Shown here piece by piece: positions 7,396 to 13,768 of a stretch of DNA of 22,166 nucleotides. The stretch covers positions 1-22,166 of the forward strand of contig JAEXJU010000093.1 of the NCBI GenBank assembly GCA_023448955.1, in the 5' to 3' direction. The DNA is from Bacteroidota bacterium. Its GTDB lineage: Bacteria > Bacteroidota > Bacteroidia > Flavobacteriales > Weeksellaceae. The notes below the pieces were generated by a model. It saw nothing but the letters and a program-made list of their open reading frames with translations, was not told where the DNA came from and made no database searches. How positions within the stretch are numbered: position 1 is the first letter of the stretch; each line of letters starts with the position of its first letter. The position numbers and the translations under genes were made by a program.

Positions 7396-9246
7396 ATGAT
7401 TAGAAAAATTTTTTACATAGCCTCGTTTTTTGCGAGCACTGCTATTTTTTCCCAGGTTCAGAAAGTTGAGCCTGCATTCTGGTGGAGCGGAATGAAAAAT
7501 CCTGAGCTCCAATTGTTAGTTTACGGAAAAGATATCCAAAATCTTCAACCCGAATTCTCTGGCGGAATCAAAATCAAAGAAGTCAAAAAAGTTGAAAATC
7601 CGAATTATCTTTTCGTAACAATCGATACAAACGGTGTTCAGCCCGGAAAAACAAAGCTCAATTTTAAAAACGGAAACAAAACCGTTAAAACTATTGATTA
7701 CGAGTTTAGACAAAGACAACAGAATTCAGCTAATAGAGATTCTTACTCATCATCAGATGTAATGTATCTGATTATGCCGGACCGTTTTGCTAATGGAAAT
7801 CCAAATAATGATAATACTGTGGATACTGCAGAAAAATCTGACAGAACCAAATCCGGAGGACGTCACGGTGGCGATATTGCCGGGATTGTGAAAAACCTGG
7901 ACTATCTTCAGGATTTAGGCGTCACAACAGTTTGGAATACACCATTATTGGAAGATAATGAACCGGCTTTTTCCTATCACGGCTACGCGCAAAGTGATTA
8001 TTACAAAATCGATCCGCGTTACGGAACAAACGAAGATTACAAAAATCTTGCGAATGAGCTTCATAAAAGAAAAATGAAACTCGTGATGGATTATGTGACC
8101 AATCATTGGGGTTCAAAAAGCTGGATTATCAAAGATCTGCCTTCTAAAGACTGGATTCATTATTGGAATAATGGCGAGAATGGTTTCCAGAGAAGTAACT
8201 ACAGGATGACAACACAGTTCGATACCAATGCAGCAAAAGTAGATGAAGCAGCTTGTATGGATGGCTGGTTTGATACTACGATGCCGGATATGAACCAGAG
8301 CAATCCGATGGTTGTGACTTATATGGCGCAAAATGCCATCTGGTGGATAGAATATGCTGGTCTGGACGGTTTCCGTGTAGATACTTATTCTTACAATGAC
8401 AAAAAAGGAATCGCAGATTGGACGAAAAGAATCACGGATGAATATCCGAAATTCAATATTGTAGGTGAAGTCTGGATGCACGATCAGGCGCAGATGTCTT
8501 ATTGGCAAAAGGATTCTAAAATAGCAGCAATTGAGGGTTATAATTCCTATTTGCCTTCTGTGATGGATTTTACTCTGCACGACGCTATTGGTCAGGTCTT
8601 CCGGGAAGATGCAGGCTGGGATTCTGGGATGCAAAGAGTTTATGACAATTTTGCGAATGATTTTCTTTATCCTAATATCAACAATCTTTTGGTGTTTGCT
8701 GAGAATCACGATACGAACAGATTCAATCAGATTTTCCCAAAAGTTGAAGATTACAAATTAGCGATGAGTTTAATTCTTACCGTTCGTGGAATTCCGCAAT
8801 TGTATTACGGTTCAGAAATCGGAATGGCTGGCGATAAAAACAATGGTGGCGACGGCGAAATCCGGAAAGATTTCCCTGGAGGCTGGGCTGGCGATAAGAA
8901 TAATGCCTTTATAAAATCAGGAAGAACATCAACCCAGAACGACTATTTCGATTTTACAAGGAAACTGCTGAATTGGAGAAAAACAAACGAAGCGGTTCAC
9001 ACAGGAAAAACTTTGGATTACATCCCGAATGATAATGTTTATGTTTATTTCAGATATACAGATAACAAAAGGGTGATGGTTGTTATCAATAATAACAGAA
9101 ATAATCAAAACCTGGATCTAAAACGTTTTGCCGAAGGTCTGAAGAATTTCACAAAAGGAAAAGATATCATTTCTGATAAAGATTTTGATTTGAAGTCTAA
9201 TCTGTCTGTTCCTGCAAAATCTTCATTGATTCTGGAACTTAAATAA
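7396..9246 (+). CDS. susA: GH13 cyclomaltodextrinase/neopullulanase-type alpha-amylase, SusA-like
   Basis: Secreted, probably periplasmic glycosidase that breaks down malto-oligosaccharides, cyclodextrins or pullulan fragments. The 616-residue product has a Sec signal peptide (cleavage near AIFS|Q, about residue 19/20) and no lipobox, unlike surface SusG. Residues about 25-105 form the N-terminal cyclomaltodextrinase domain (EPAFWWSGMKNPELQLLVYG). The barrel starts at VMYLIMPDRFANGNP. Catalytic residues are visible: nucleophile Asp329 in DGFRVDTYS, acid/base Glu358 in VGEVW, and transition-state Asp439 in ENHDTNR. A C-terminal beta domain (about 540-616) ends in VPAKSSLILELK. It is followed after 7 nt by the SnoaL-like gene and shares an operon with the DoxX, small lipoprotein and MFS genes. 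The exact substrate preference cannot be read from sequence. Confidence 0.93.
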   Translation: MIRKIFYIASFFASTAIFSQVQKVEPAFWWSGMKNPELQLLVYGKDIQNLQPEFSGGIKIKEVKKVENPNYLFVTIDTNGVQPGKTKLNFKNGNKTVKTIDYEFRQRQQNSANRDSYSSSDVMYLIMPDRFANGNPNNDNTVDTAEKSDRTKSGGRHGGDIAGIVKNLDYLQDLGVTTVWNTPLLEDNEPAFSYHGYAQSDYYKIDPRYGTNEDYKNLANELHKRKMKLVMDYVTNHWGSKSWIIKDLPSKDWIHYWNNGENGFQRSNYRMTTQFDTNAAKVDEAACMDGWFDTTMPDMNQSNPMVVTYMAQNAIWWIEYAGLDGFRVDTYSYNDKKGIADWTKRITDEYPKFNIVGEVWMHDQAQMSYWQKDSKIAAIEGYNSYLPSVMDFTLHDAIGQVFREDAGWDSGMQRVYDNFANDFLYPNINNLLVFAENHDTNRFNQIFPKVEDYKLAMSLILTVRGIPQLYYGSEIGMAGDKNNGGDGEIRKDFPGGWAGDKNNAFIKSGRTSTQNDYFDFTRKLLNWRKTNEAVHTGKTLDYIPNDNVYVYFRYTDNKRVMVVINNNRNNQNLDLKRFAEGLKNFTKGKDIISDKDFDLKSNLSVPAKSSLILELK

Positions 9247-9253
9247 GATTGTA

Positions 9254-9778
9254 ATGAAAAGAATAATTTCCATTTTAATATTATGTTTTTTAATATTTTC
9301 GATTTCTGTTTCTGCTCAGAAAAAAGGCTTTTATGAGAATGTTCAGAAAAAGAATATCAATAAATTATTGGATGATTTCAACACATTTGCAGCTAACGCA
9401 GATTTTGATAAATATTTCGAATGCTTCGCAGAAAAATCAACTTTTATCGGTACAGATGCTACAGAAGTCTGGAACAAAAAAGAATTTATGGAATGGGCAA
9501 AACCTTTTTTTGATAAGGGCAAAGCTTGGAATTTCAAATCACTAAAACGAAATATCTACTTCAGCAAAGATGGCGGTTATGCCTGGTTTGATGAGATTCT
9601 GGACACACAGATGAAAATCTGCCGAGGTTCCGGTGTTCTCGAGAAAATTAATGGAAAATGGAAAGTGAAACAATACGTTCTATCAGTTACAGTTCCCAAT
9701 GAAGTAATTGATGAGATCACTAAAATCAAAACACCGATCGAGGATGCAATGATTCAAAAATTCAGAGTTAAGGAATAA
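9254..9778 (+). CDS. Secreted SnoaL/NTF2-like domain protein
   Basis: A 174-residue protein with a Sec signal peptide (cut near VSA|Q, residue 21/22) and no lipobox Cys at the cleavage site. The mature part is a single alpha+beta cone fold of the SnoaL_3/DUF4440 kind: an N-terminal helix pair (NINKLLDDFNTFAANADFDK), the segment ECFAEKSTFIGTDATEVWNK, the strand GGYAWFDEILDT, and GVLEKINGKWKVKQYVLS. The TFIGTDATE motif with the later G-x-WKV strand is typical of this group. Members range from small-molecule enzymes to binding modules, so no reaction can be assigned. It starts 7 nt after the GH13 stop, which indicates co-transcription. Its place between the maltodextrinase and the sugar transporter is suggestive only. 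Confidence 0.82.
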   Translation: MKRIISILILCFLIFSISVSAQKKGFYENVQKKNINKLLDDFNTFAANADFDKYFECFAEKSTFIGTDATEVWNKKEFMEWAKPFFDKGKAWNFKSLKRNIYFSKDGGYAWFDEILDTQMKICRGSGVLEKINGKWKVKQYVLSVTVPNEVIDEITKIKTPIEDAMIQKFRVKE

Positions 9779-9808
9779 ATCATTTATCAACTATCATTTA
9801 TCAATTAT
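9779..9808 (+). repeat. ATCATTTATCA-type leader repeat before the MFS gene
   Basis: Two tandem units of the form ATCATTTATCAAYTAT end 7 nt before the ATG. The same units occur just ahead of the pirin and guaA start codons. Function unknown to me. Confidence 0.7.
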
Positions 9809-9815
9809 AATATTT

Positions 9816-11198
9816 ATGACAAAAAAAATAAAACCGAATCTCTCTATGGCTCAGATCATCAATATGAGTATGGGTTTCTTAGGGATTCAGATGGCGTTTG
9901 GTTTACAAAACGGAAATGCCAGCAGGATTTTACAAAACTTAGGAGCTGACGTACATCATCTTTCCCTTTTCTGGTTGGTTGCGCCTGTTACAGGATTAAT
10001 TGTTCAGCCAATTATCGGACATATGGGAGACAATACTTGGAGTCCGCTTGGCCGCAGAAAACCATATTTTCTGATTGGGGCAGTGTTGTGTGCCATTGGA
10101 TTGGTCTTGCTTCCAAATGCAGCTTCCGTAACATCTATGATGACTGCAAATGTACTATTACTTGCTGTGATTTTCCTGGCAATGATGGATACGTCTATTA
10201 ATATTGCGATGGAACCTTTTCGTGCTTTAGTTGGTGATATGCTACCAAAACATCAGGGGACTCTAGGTTTTTCTGTCCAAACAATTTTAATTGGAATTGG
10301 AGCTGTCGTTGGTTCAAATCTTCCCAAGTGGCTTACCGAAATAGGTATTTCAAATGTTGCTCCGGAAGGATATGTTGCTGATAATGTAATTTATTCATTT
10401 TATGTTGGCGCAGGCTTTTTGTTATTAACTATTCTTTATACGATTTTAACAACAAAAGAATATTCTCCTGAGGAGTTTGCTTCCTTTGTAGATGGAAAAG
10501 AAATCGTTGAAGAACATTCAAAATTCTCGGATATTTTCAAGGATTTTGCAAACATTCCGACTCAGATGAAAAAATTGGGCATTGTTCAGTTTTTCTCTTG
10601 GTTTGCTTTGTTTACAATGTGGGTTTTCACAACAAGTGCAATTGCAACACATCATTTTGGCTTATCTCCTACAGATGGAAGTTCATTAAGATTTAATCAA
10701 GCAGCAGATTTAACAAGTGAATTATTTGGTTACTACAATTTATGGGCAATTCCGTTTGCTTTTCTATTAACACCAATTGCAAAACAAATAGGAAAAAAAC
10801 AGACACACGCATTAGCACTTCTTTGTGGCGGTTTAGGATTAATTTCGATGTTTTTTATTAAGGACGTTTCTTACTTGAAATTTTCTATGTTAGGATTAGG
10901 TTTTGCCTGGGCAAGTATTTTAGCAATGCCTTATGCGATGTTAATTGATTCGATTCCTTCAAGAAAAATGGGAGTTTATATGGGGATTTTTAATTTCTTT
11001 ATTGTCGTTCCACAAATTATTAATGGTTTCTTTGGAGGAATGATAGTGAATAAAATTTTTGGAGATTATGCAATTGATTATGTTGCAGTTGGCGGTGTTT
11101 GTATGCTTTTGGGTGCGATTATTACTATAGTATTTATTAAATCAGAAGACGAAACACCAAAAGAAATAGAAGAAGAAATTCAGCAAGTTCATTTTTAA
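9816..11198 (+). CDS. MFS transporter, probable maltose/malto-oligosaccharide importer
   Basis: A 460-residue inner-membrane permease with about twelve hydrophobic segments. The loop after helix 2 reads GHMGDNTWSPLGRRKPY (68-84), the G-x-x-x-D-x-x-x-x-x-x-GRRKP signature of the sucrose/maltose H+ symporter branch (SLC45/GPH-like, compare bacterial MalY types). The N-terminal helix carries QMAFGLQNGNASRILQNLGA, which matches this branch. A charged cytoplasmic loop around 225-250 separates the two halves, and the tail is acidic (KSEDETPKEIEEEI). It is the last gene of the GH13 operon, 37 nt behind the SnoaL-like gene, and is followed by a terminator. The inferred role is to carry maltose or short maltodextrins made in the periplasm into the cytoplasm. 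Substrate is inferred from context. Confidence 0.88.
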   Translation: MTKKIKPNLSMAQIINMSMGFLGIQMAFGLQNGNASRILQNLGADVHHLSLFWLVAPVTGLIVQPIIGHMGDNTWSPLGRRKPYFLIGAVLCAIGLVLLPNAASVTSMMTANVLLLAVIFLAMMDTSINIAMEPFRALVGDMLPKHQGTLGFSVQTILIGIGAVVGSNLPKWLTEIGISNVAPEGYVADNVIYSFYVGAGFLLLTILYTILTTKEYSPEEFASFVDGKEIVEEHSKFSDIFKDFANIPTQMKKLGIVQFFSWFALFTMWVFTTSAIATHHFGLSPTDGSSLRFNQAADLTSELFGYYNLWAIPFAFLLTPIAKQIGKKQTHALALLCGGLGLISMFFIKDVSYLKFSMLGLGFAWASILAMPYAMLIDSIPSRKMGVYMGIFNFFIVVPQIINGFFGGMIVNKIFGDYAIDYVAVGGVCMLLGAIITIVFIKSEDETPKEIEEEIQQVHF

Positions 11199-11202
11199 TA
11201 AA

Positions 11203-11230
11203 CTGTCAGGCTGAGCTTGTAGAAGTCTCT
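11203..11230 (+). repeat. Intergenic GTCAGGCTGAGCTTGT-type repeat
   Basis: The stretch starting CTGTCAGGCTGAGCTTGT and continuing AGAAGTCTCT closely resembles a dispersed intergenic motif that I recall from Flavobacteriia genomes (GTCAGGCTGAGCTTGTCGAAG). It lies directly after the MFS stop and before the terminator. Only one copy is present in this window. Confidence 0.45.
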
Positions 11231-11238
11231 TAAATTAG

Positions 11239-11260
11239 TCCACCAATCGGTGGATTTTTT
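11239..11260 (+). terminator. Rho-independent terminator after the GH13-MFS operon
   Basis: TCCACC pairs with GGTGGA around an AATC loop, followed by six T. It is 40 nt after the transporter stop. Confidence 0.82.
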
Positions 11261-11320
11261 CGTTCTTATCCTACGTCAATGTACAGCAGTTTTCAAAATT
11301 GGAAATTTGTGTCAATAAAA

Positions 11321-11344
11321 AATCAATTATCATTTATCAATTAT
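11321..11344 (+). repeat. ATCATTTATCA-type leader repeat running into the pirin start codon
   Basis: AATCAATTATCATTTATC followed by AATTAT overlaps the ATG at 11343. It is nearly identical to the leader repeat before the MFS gene. Confidence 0.7.
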
Positions 11345-12059
11345 GAAAACAGTATATCATAAATCAGATAGCAGAGGCTATGCCAACCACGGTTGGTTAA
11401 AAAGCCATCATACATTCAGCTTTGCTAATTATCACAATCCGGAAAGAATCCACTTCGGTGTTCTTAGGGTTTTGAATGACGATTTCGTAGAAGGCGGAAT
11501 GGGCTTCGGGAGACATCCTCACCGCGATATGGAAATCATCTCGATTCCTTTGGAAGGTGATTTGCGCCATGGCGACAATATGGGTAACTCTGGAATCATC
11601 AAAAAAGGCGATATCCAGGTAATGTCCGCAGGAACCGGAATTATGCACAGCGAGGAAAATGCAACCGAGCAGCCTGTGAAATTTTTACAGATCTGGGTGA
11701 TTCCTAATAAAACCGACGTCACACCAAGATACGACCAAATCAACATAGAGGAACAATCTGTCAAGAATGACTTTCAGCAGATTTTGTCACCTAATGCGGA
11801 TGATGCCGGTGTTTGGATTCATCAGGATGCCTGGTTTAATCTGGCAAGATTTGATAAAGGTATTTCAAAAGAATACAAAATTCATAAGGATGGAAATGGC
11901 GTTTATGTTTTTGTTATCAGAGGAAAAGCAAAAATTGGCGATCAGTTCCTTGGTGAGAGAGATGGTTTCGGAATTTGGGACACTGAAAGTTTTGTATTGG
12001 AAGCGGAAGATGATGCAGAAATACTACTGATGGAAGTCCCTATGGAATTGCCAGAATAA
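11343..12059 (+). CDS. Pirin-family bicupin protein (YhhW/quercetinase-like)
   Basis: A 238-residue cytoplasmic protein with the two-cupin pirin architecture. The N-terminal cupin has FGVLRVLNDD, GRHPHRDMEIISIPLEGDL and SAGTGIMHSEEN. The expected metal ligands are His58, His60, His102 and Glu104, one position off those I recall for E. coli YhhW (57, 59, 101, 103), which supports an intact metal site. The second half (about 140-238) is the smaller C-terminal cupin with WIHQDAWFNLARFDKG and GVYVFVIRGKAKIGD. YhhW-type members show quercetin dioxygenase activity in vitro; the physiological substrate is generally unknown. It is flanked by a terminator upstream and a 135-bp gap downstream, so it appears to be a single-gene unit. 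Confidence 0.92.
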   Translation: MKTVYHKSDSRGYANHGWLKSHHTFSFANYHNPERIHFGVLRVLNDDFVEGGMGFGRHPHRDMEIISIPLEGDLRHGDNMGNSGIIKKGDIQVMSAGTGIMHSEENATEQPVKFLQIWVIPNKTDVTPRYDQINIEEQSVKNDFQQILSPNADDAGVWIHQDAWFNLARFDKGISKEYKIHKDGNGVYVFVIRGKAKIGDQFLGERDGFGIWDTESFVLEAEDDAEILLMEVPMELPE

Positions 12060-12157
12060 TCATTATTTCTGTTTTATAATTTTTTGTAGTTAGATTTTTA
12101 AGATATTTTTAAGTAAAATACCTGAAAATCGGTACAACATTTGTCCTTAAAAAATCT

Positions 12158-12165
12158 TAAATTTG
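12158..12165 (+). promoter_or_regulatory. Possible -7 promoter box for purD
   Basis: TAAATTTG matches the Bacteroidota -7 consensus TAnnTTTG exactly and lies 29 nt before the purD ATG. The nearest TTG upstream (12141-12143) is only 14 nt away, shorter than the usual spacing, so the -33 element is uncertain. Confidence 0.45.
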
Positions 12166-12194
12166 GCATTTTAAAAAGTTAAACTGAAAACATA

Positions 12195-13433
12195 ATGAGA
12201 TTACTTATTGTAGGAAACGGTGGACGTGCTTCGGCTCTGGCTCTTAAGCTGAGTGAGGACAGCAGAATTACAAAAATGTTTTTTGCTCCCGGCAACGCCA
12301 CTACCGAAAAACTAGGAGAAAACATTCATGAAACCGATATTATTGCATTAAGAGATTTTGCAATCAAAAATAAAGTAGATTTGACAATCGTTGGTCCGGA
12401 AGCGCCTTTAGTGGAAGGAATTGTAGACGAATTCAAAAAAGTGGATCTCAAAGTTTTCGGACCTACAAGAAAGGCAGCTTCTTTAGAAGGAAGTAAGTCA
12501 TTCTCCAAAAAGTTTATGCAAAACTATGGCATCAAAACAGCTGATGCTATGGTTTTCGATTCTTATGTAGAAGCAAAAGAATACCTTCAGAATCAGAAAT
12601 TTCCAGTGGTGATCAAGGCAAGTGGCCTTGCAGGAGGAAAAGGTGTTGTGATTGCAGATGATCTGGAAGAAGCAGAAGGAACGATTCACGATTTTATGAT
12701 CAAAAGAATCTTCGGCGATGCAGGAATACAGATTGTTATCGAAGAATATTTACAAGGCTTTGAAGCATCCATTATTGCTTTTTCCAACGGAGAAAAATTA
12801 TATCCTTGCGTTCCGGTAAAAGATTATAAAAAAGCAGGAAACGGAGATACAGGTCCAAACACAGGAGGAATGGGCTCTGCTGCGCCAAGTCCGGAATTTA
12901 CGGATGAACATTTCCAGGATTTTGTTCAGAATATTATGAACCCGACTGTGGATGGTCTCAAAAAAGAAGGTCTAAGCTTCAAAGGATTTATTTTCTTTGG
13001 ATTAATGGTTACTAAAAACGGAACCTACCTTCTGGAATATAATATGAGACTTGGAGATCCGGAAACCCAGGTTCTTTTGCCACTGTTGGAAAACAATCTT
13101 GTAGATGTAATAGAAGATTGCCTGCACGGAAGAGAACTGGAACTTAGGTTCAAAGATAAAAAAGCCGTTTGTCTTGTAGTATGCTCCGGCGGCTATCCGA
13201 AAAACCACGAAACAGGTTACGAAATAACCGGCGCAGAAAAAGTGAAAAACAGCAAGTTGCTTTACGCTGGTGCAGATTACAGAGGAAACAGAATTGTATC
13301 GACAGGCGGACGGGTTCTGAACCTAGTAGCACTTGGAGACACTTTTGAGGAAGCACGTAAAAAAGTATACGAAGACGCGGTTCCTGTAGATTTCGACTAC
13401 GGATTTTACCGGGAAGATATTGCAAAATTCTAA
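12195..13433 (+). CDS. purD: Phosphoribosylamine-glycine ligase
   Basis: Cytoplasmic ATP-grasp enzyme that joins glycine to 5-phosphoribosylamine to give GAR, the second step of purine synthesis. The 412 residues include the N-terminal fold (MRLLIVGNGGR, TIVGPEAPLVEGIVDEF), the ATP-grasp region (FPVVIKASGLAGGKGVVIAD, IEEYLQGFEASIIAFSNG), the PurD signature GDTGPNTGGMGSAAPSPEF, and the metal/ATP site EYNMRLGDPETQVLLPLL. The C-terminal domain has GADYRGNRIVSTGGRVLNLV. The usual GGREHAL motif near the N-terminus reads GGRASAL here (Ala12, Ser13), an atypical substitution at a normally conserved place. The rest is intact, so I expect an active enzyme. It is followed by a terminator, then guaA, another purine gene, 335 bp downstream. 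Confidence 0.96.
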   Translation: MRLLIVGNGGRASALALKLSEDSRITKMFFAPGNATTEKLGENIHETDIIALRDFAIKNKVDLTIVGPEAPLVEGIVDEFKKVDLKVFGPTRKAASLEGSKSFSKKFMQNYGIKTADAMVFDSYVEAKEYLQNQKFPVVIKASGLAGGKGVVIADDLEEAEGTIHDFMIKRIFGDAGIQIVIEEYLQGFEASIIAFSNGEKLYPCVPVKDYKKAGNGDTGPNTGGMGSAAPSPEFTDEHFQDFVQNIMNPTVDGLKKEGLSFKGFIFFGLMVTKNGTYLLEYNMRLGDPETQVLLPLLENNLVDVIEDCLHGRELELRFKDKKAVCLVVCSGGYPKNHETGYEITGAEKVKNSKLLYAGADYRGNRIVSTGGRVLNLVALGDTFEEARKKVYEDAVPVDFDYGFYREDIAKF

Positions 13434-13440
13434 AAATAGA

Positions 13441-13475
13441 AGAGATGTTGGGCGACCAATGTCTCTTTGTTTTTT
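13441..13475 (+). terminator. Rho-independent terminator after purD
   Basis: AGAGATGTTGG pairs with CCAATGTCTCT (11 bp, two G-U pairs) around a GCGA loop, followed by TTGTTTTTT. It starts 7 nt after the purD stop. Confidence 0.87.
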
Positions 13476-13477
13476 AA

Positions 13478-13541
13478 GGAGCTGGATCCCGCTGTCCGCT
13501 GTATCTTTCATTTGTCGCTTCCATCGGGGCTAGGGTTTTCA
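13478..13541. repeat. Recurrent-type intergenic element (GGAGCTGGATCCCGCTGTCC...GGGGCTAGGG)
   Basis: The stretch begins GGAGCTGGATCCCGCTGTCC, includes a perfect tandem CCGCTGT CCGCTGT (13489-13502), continues GTATCTTTC, and ends CGCTTCCATCGGGGCTAGGG. From memory, Flavobacteriia genomes carry many intergenic copies with the same two ends (GAGCT..CCCGCT.TCCGCT.TATCTTT and GCTTCCATC.GGGCTAGG) flanking a variable hairpin. Here the central hairpin appears lost, so this may be a degenerate copy. Role unknown; the recall is not verified. Confidence 0.5.
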
Positions 13542-13621
13542 GTATTAACAGGAGTTTTGTCAGTTAATAGATATTTTATTGTAATAGAAATTTATTGATT
13601 TTGAAATCTCTTTGGTAAAAA

Positions 13622-13650
13622 AGCTGCGTTGGAGCAATATGTTTTTAGAA
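13622..13650. repeat. Diverged copy of the GCTCCGTAGGAGC hairpin repeat
   Basis: GCTGCGTTGGAGCAATATGT followed by TTTTAGAA parallels the copy at 19219-19250 (GCTCCGTAGGAGCGAAATGT, then CTGTAGCAA). One stem mismatch makes the hairpin weaker. Confidence 0.5.
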
Positions 13651-13670
13651 AGTAGCAAATACATTACAAT

Positions 13671-13695
13671 CGAACTTCATAGGAGTTCGATGTTT
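13671..13695. repeat. Hairpin repeat, CGAACTTC-ATA-GGAGTTCG
   Basis: An 8-bp stem with one G-T pair and a 3-nt loop, followed by ATGTTT. Layout (stem, three-base loop, stem, ATGTTT) equals that of the GCTCCGTAGGAGC family, with compensating stem changes. Confidence 0.5.
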
Positions 13696-13735
13696 AATCA
13701 TTACAAAACAGAAAACTAACTTTTTCGAAAAAAAA

Positions 13736-13764
13736 ATCATTTATCAACATCATTTATCATTTAT
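13736..13764 (+). repeat. ATCATTTATCA-type leader repeat before guaA
   Basis: ATCATTTATCAACATCATTT plus ATCATTTAT: two to three tandem units ending 4 nt before the guaA ATG, as before the MFS and pirin genes. Confidence 0.7.
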
Positions 13765-13768
13765 AGAA

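Larger units (their letters stand above)
13434..13768. other. 335-bp repeat-rich intergenic region between purD and guaA
   Basis: No credible gene is present. In order it holds the purD terminator (13441-13475), an element resembling a recurrent Flavobacteriia intergenic sequence (13478-13541), an A/T-rich stretch of about 80 bp with no structure I can name, two diverged hairpin repeats (13622-13650 and 13671-13695), and the ATCATTTATCA-type leader repeat (13736-13764) that abuts guaA. I find no exact TAnnTTTG box close to guaA, and no purine-riboswitch-like three-way junction was recognisable by eye. Confidence 0.75.

Noticed and set aside
8113..8709. A 198-codon open frame on the minus strand opposite the GH13 gene
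   Set aside because: It is wholly antisense to a strong coding region with intact catalytic motifs, has no signal or domain, and reflects codon bias of the GH13 gene.
13434..13768. Purine riboswitch before guaA
   Set aside because: No three-way junction with the expected conserved loops could be found by eye. The gap is accounted for by a terminator and repeats.
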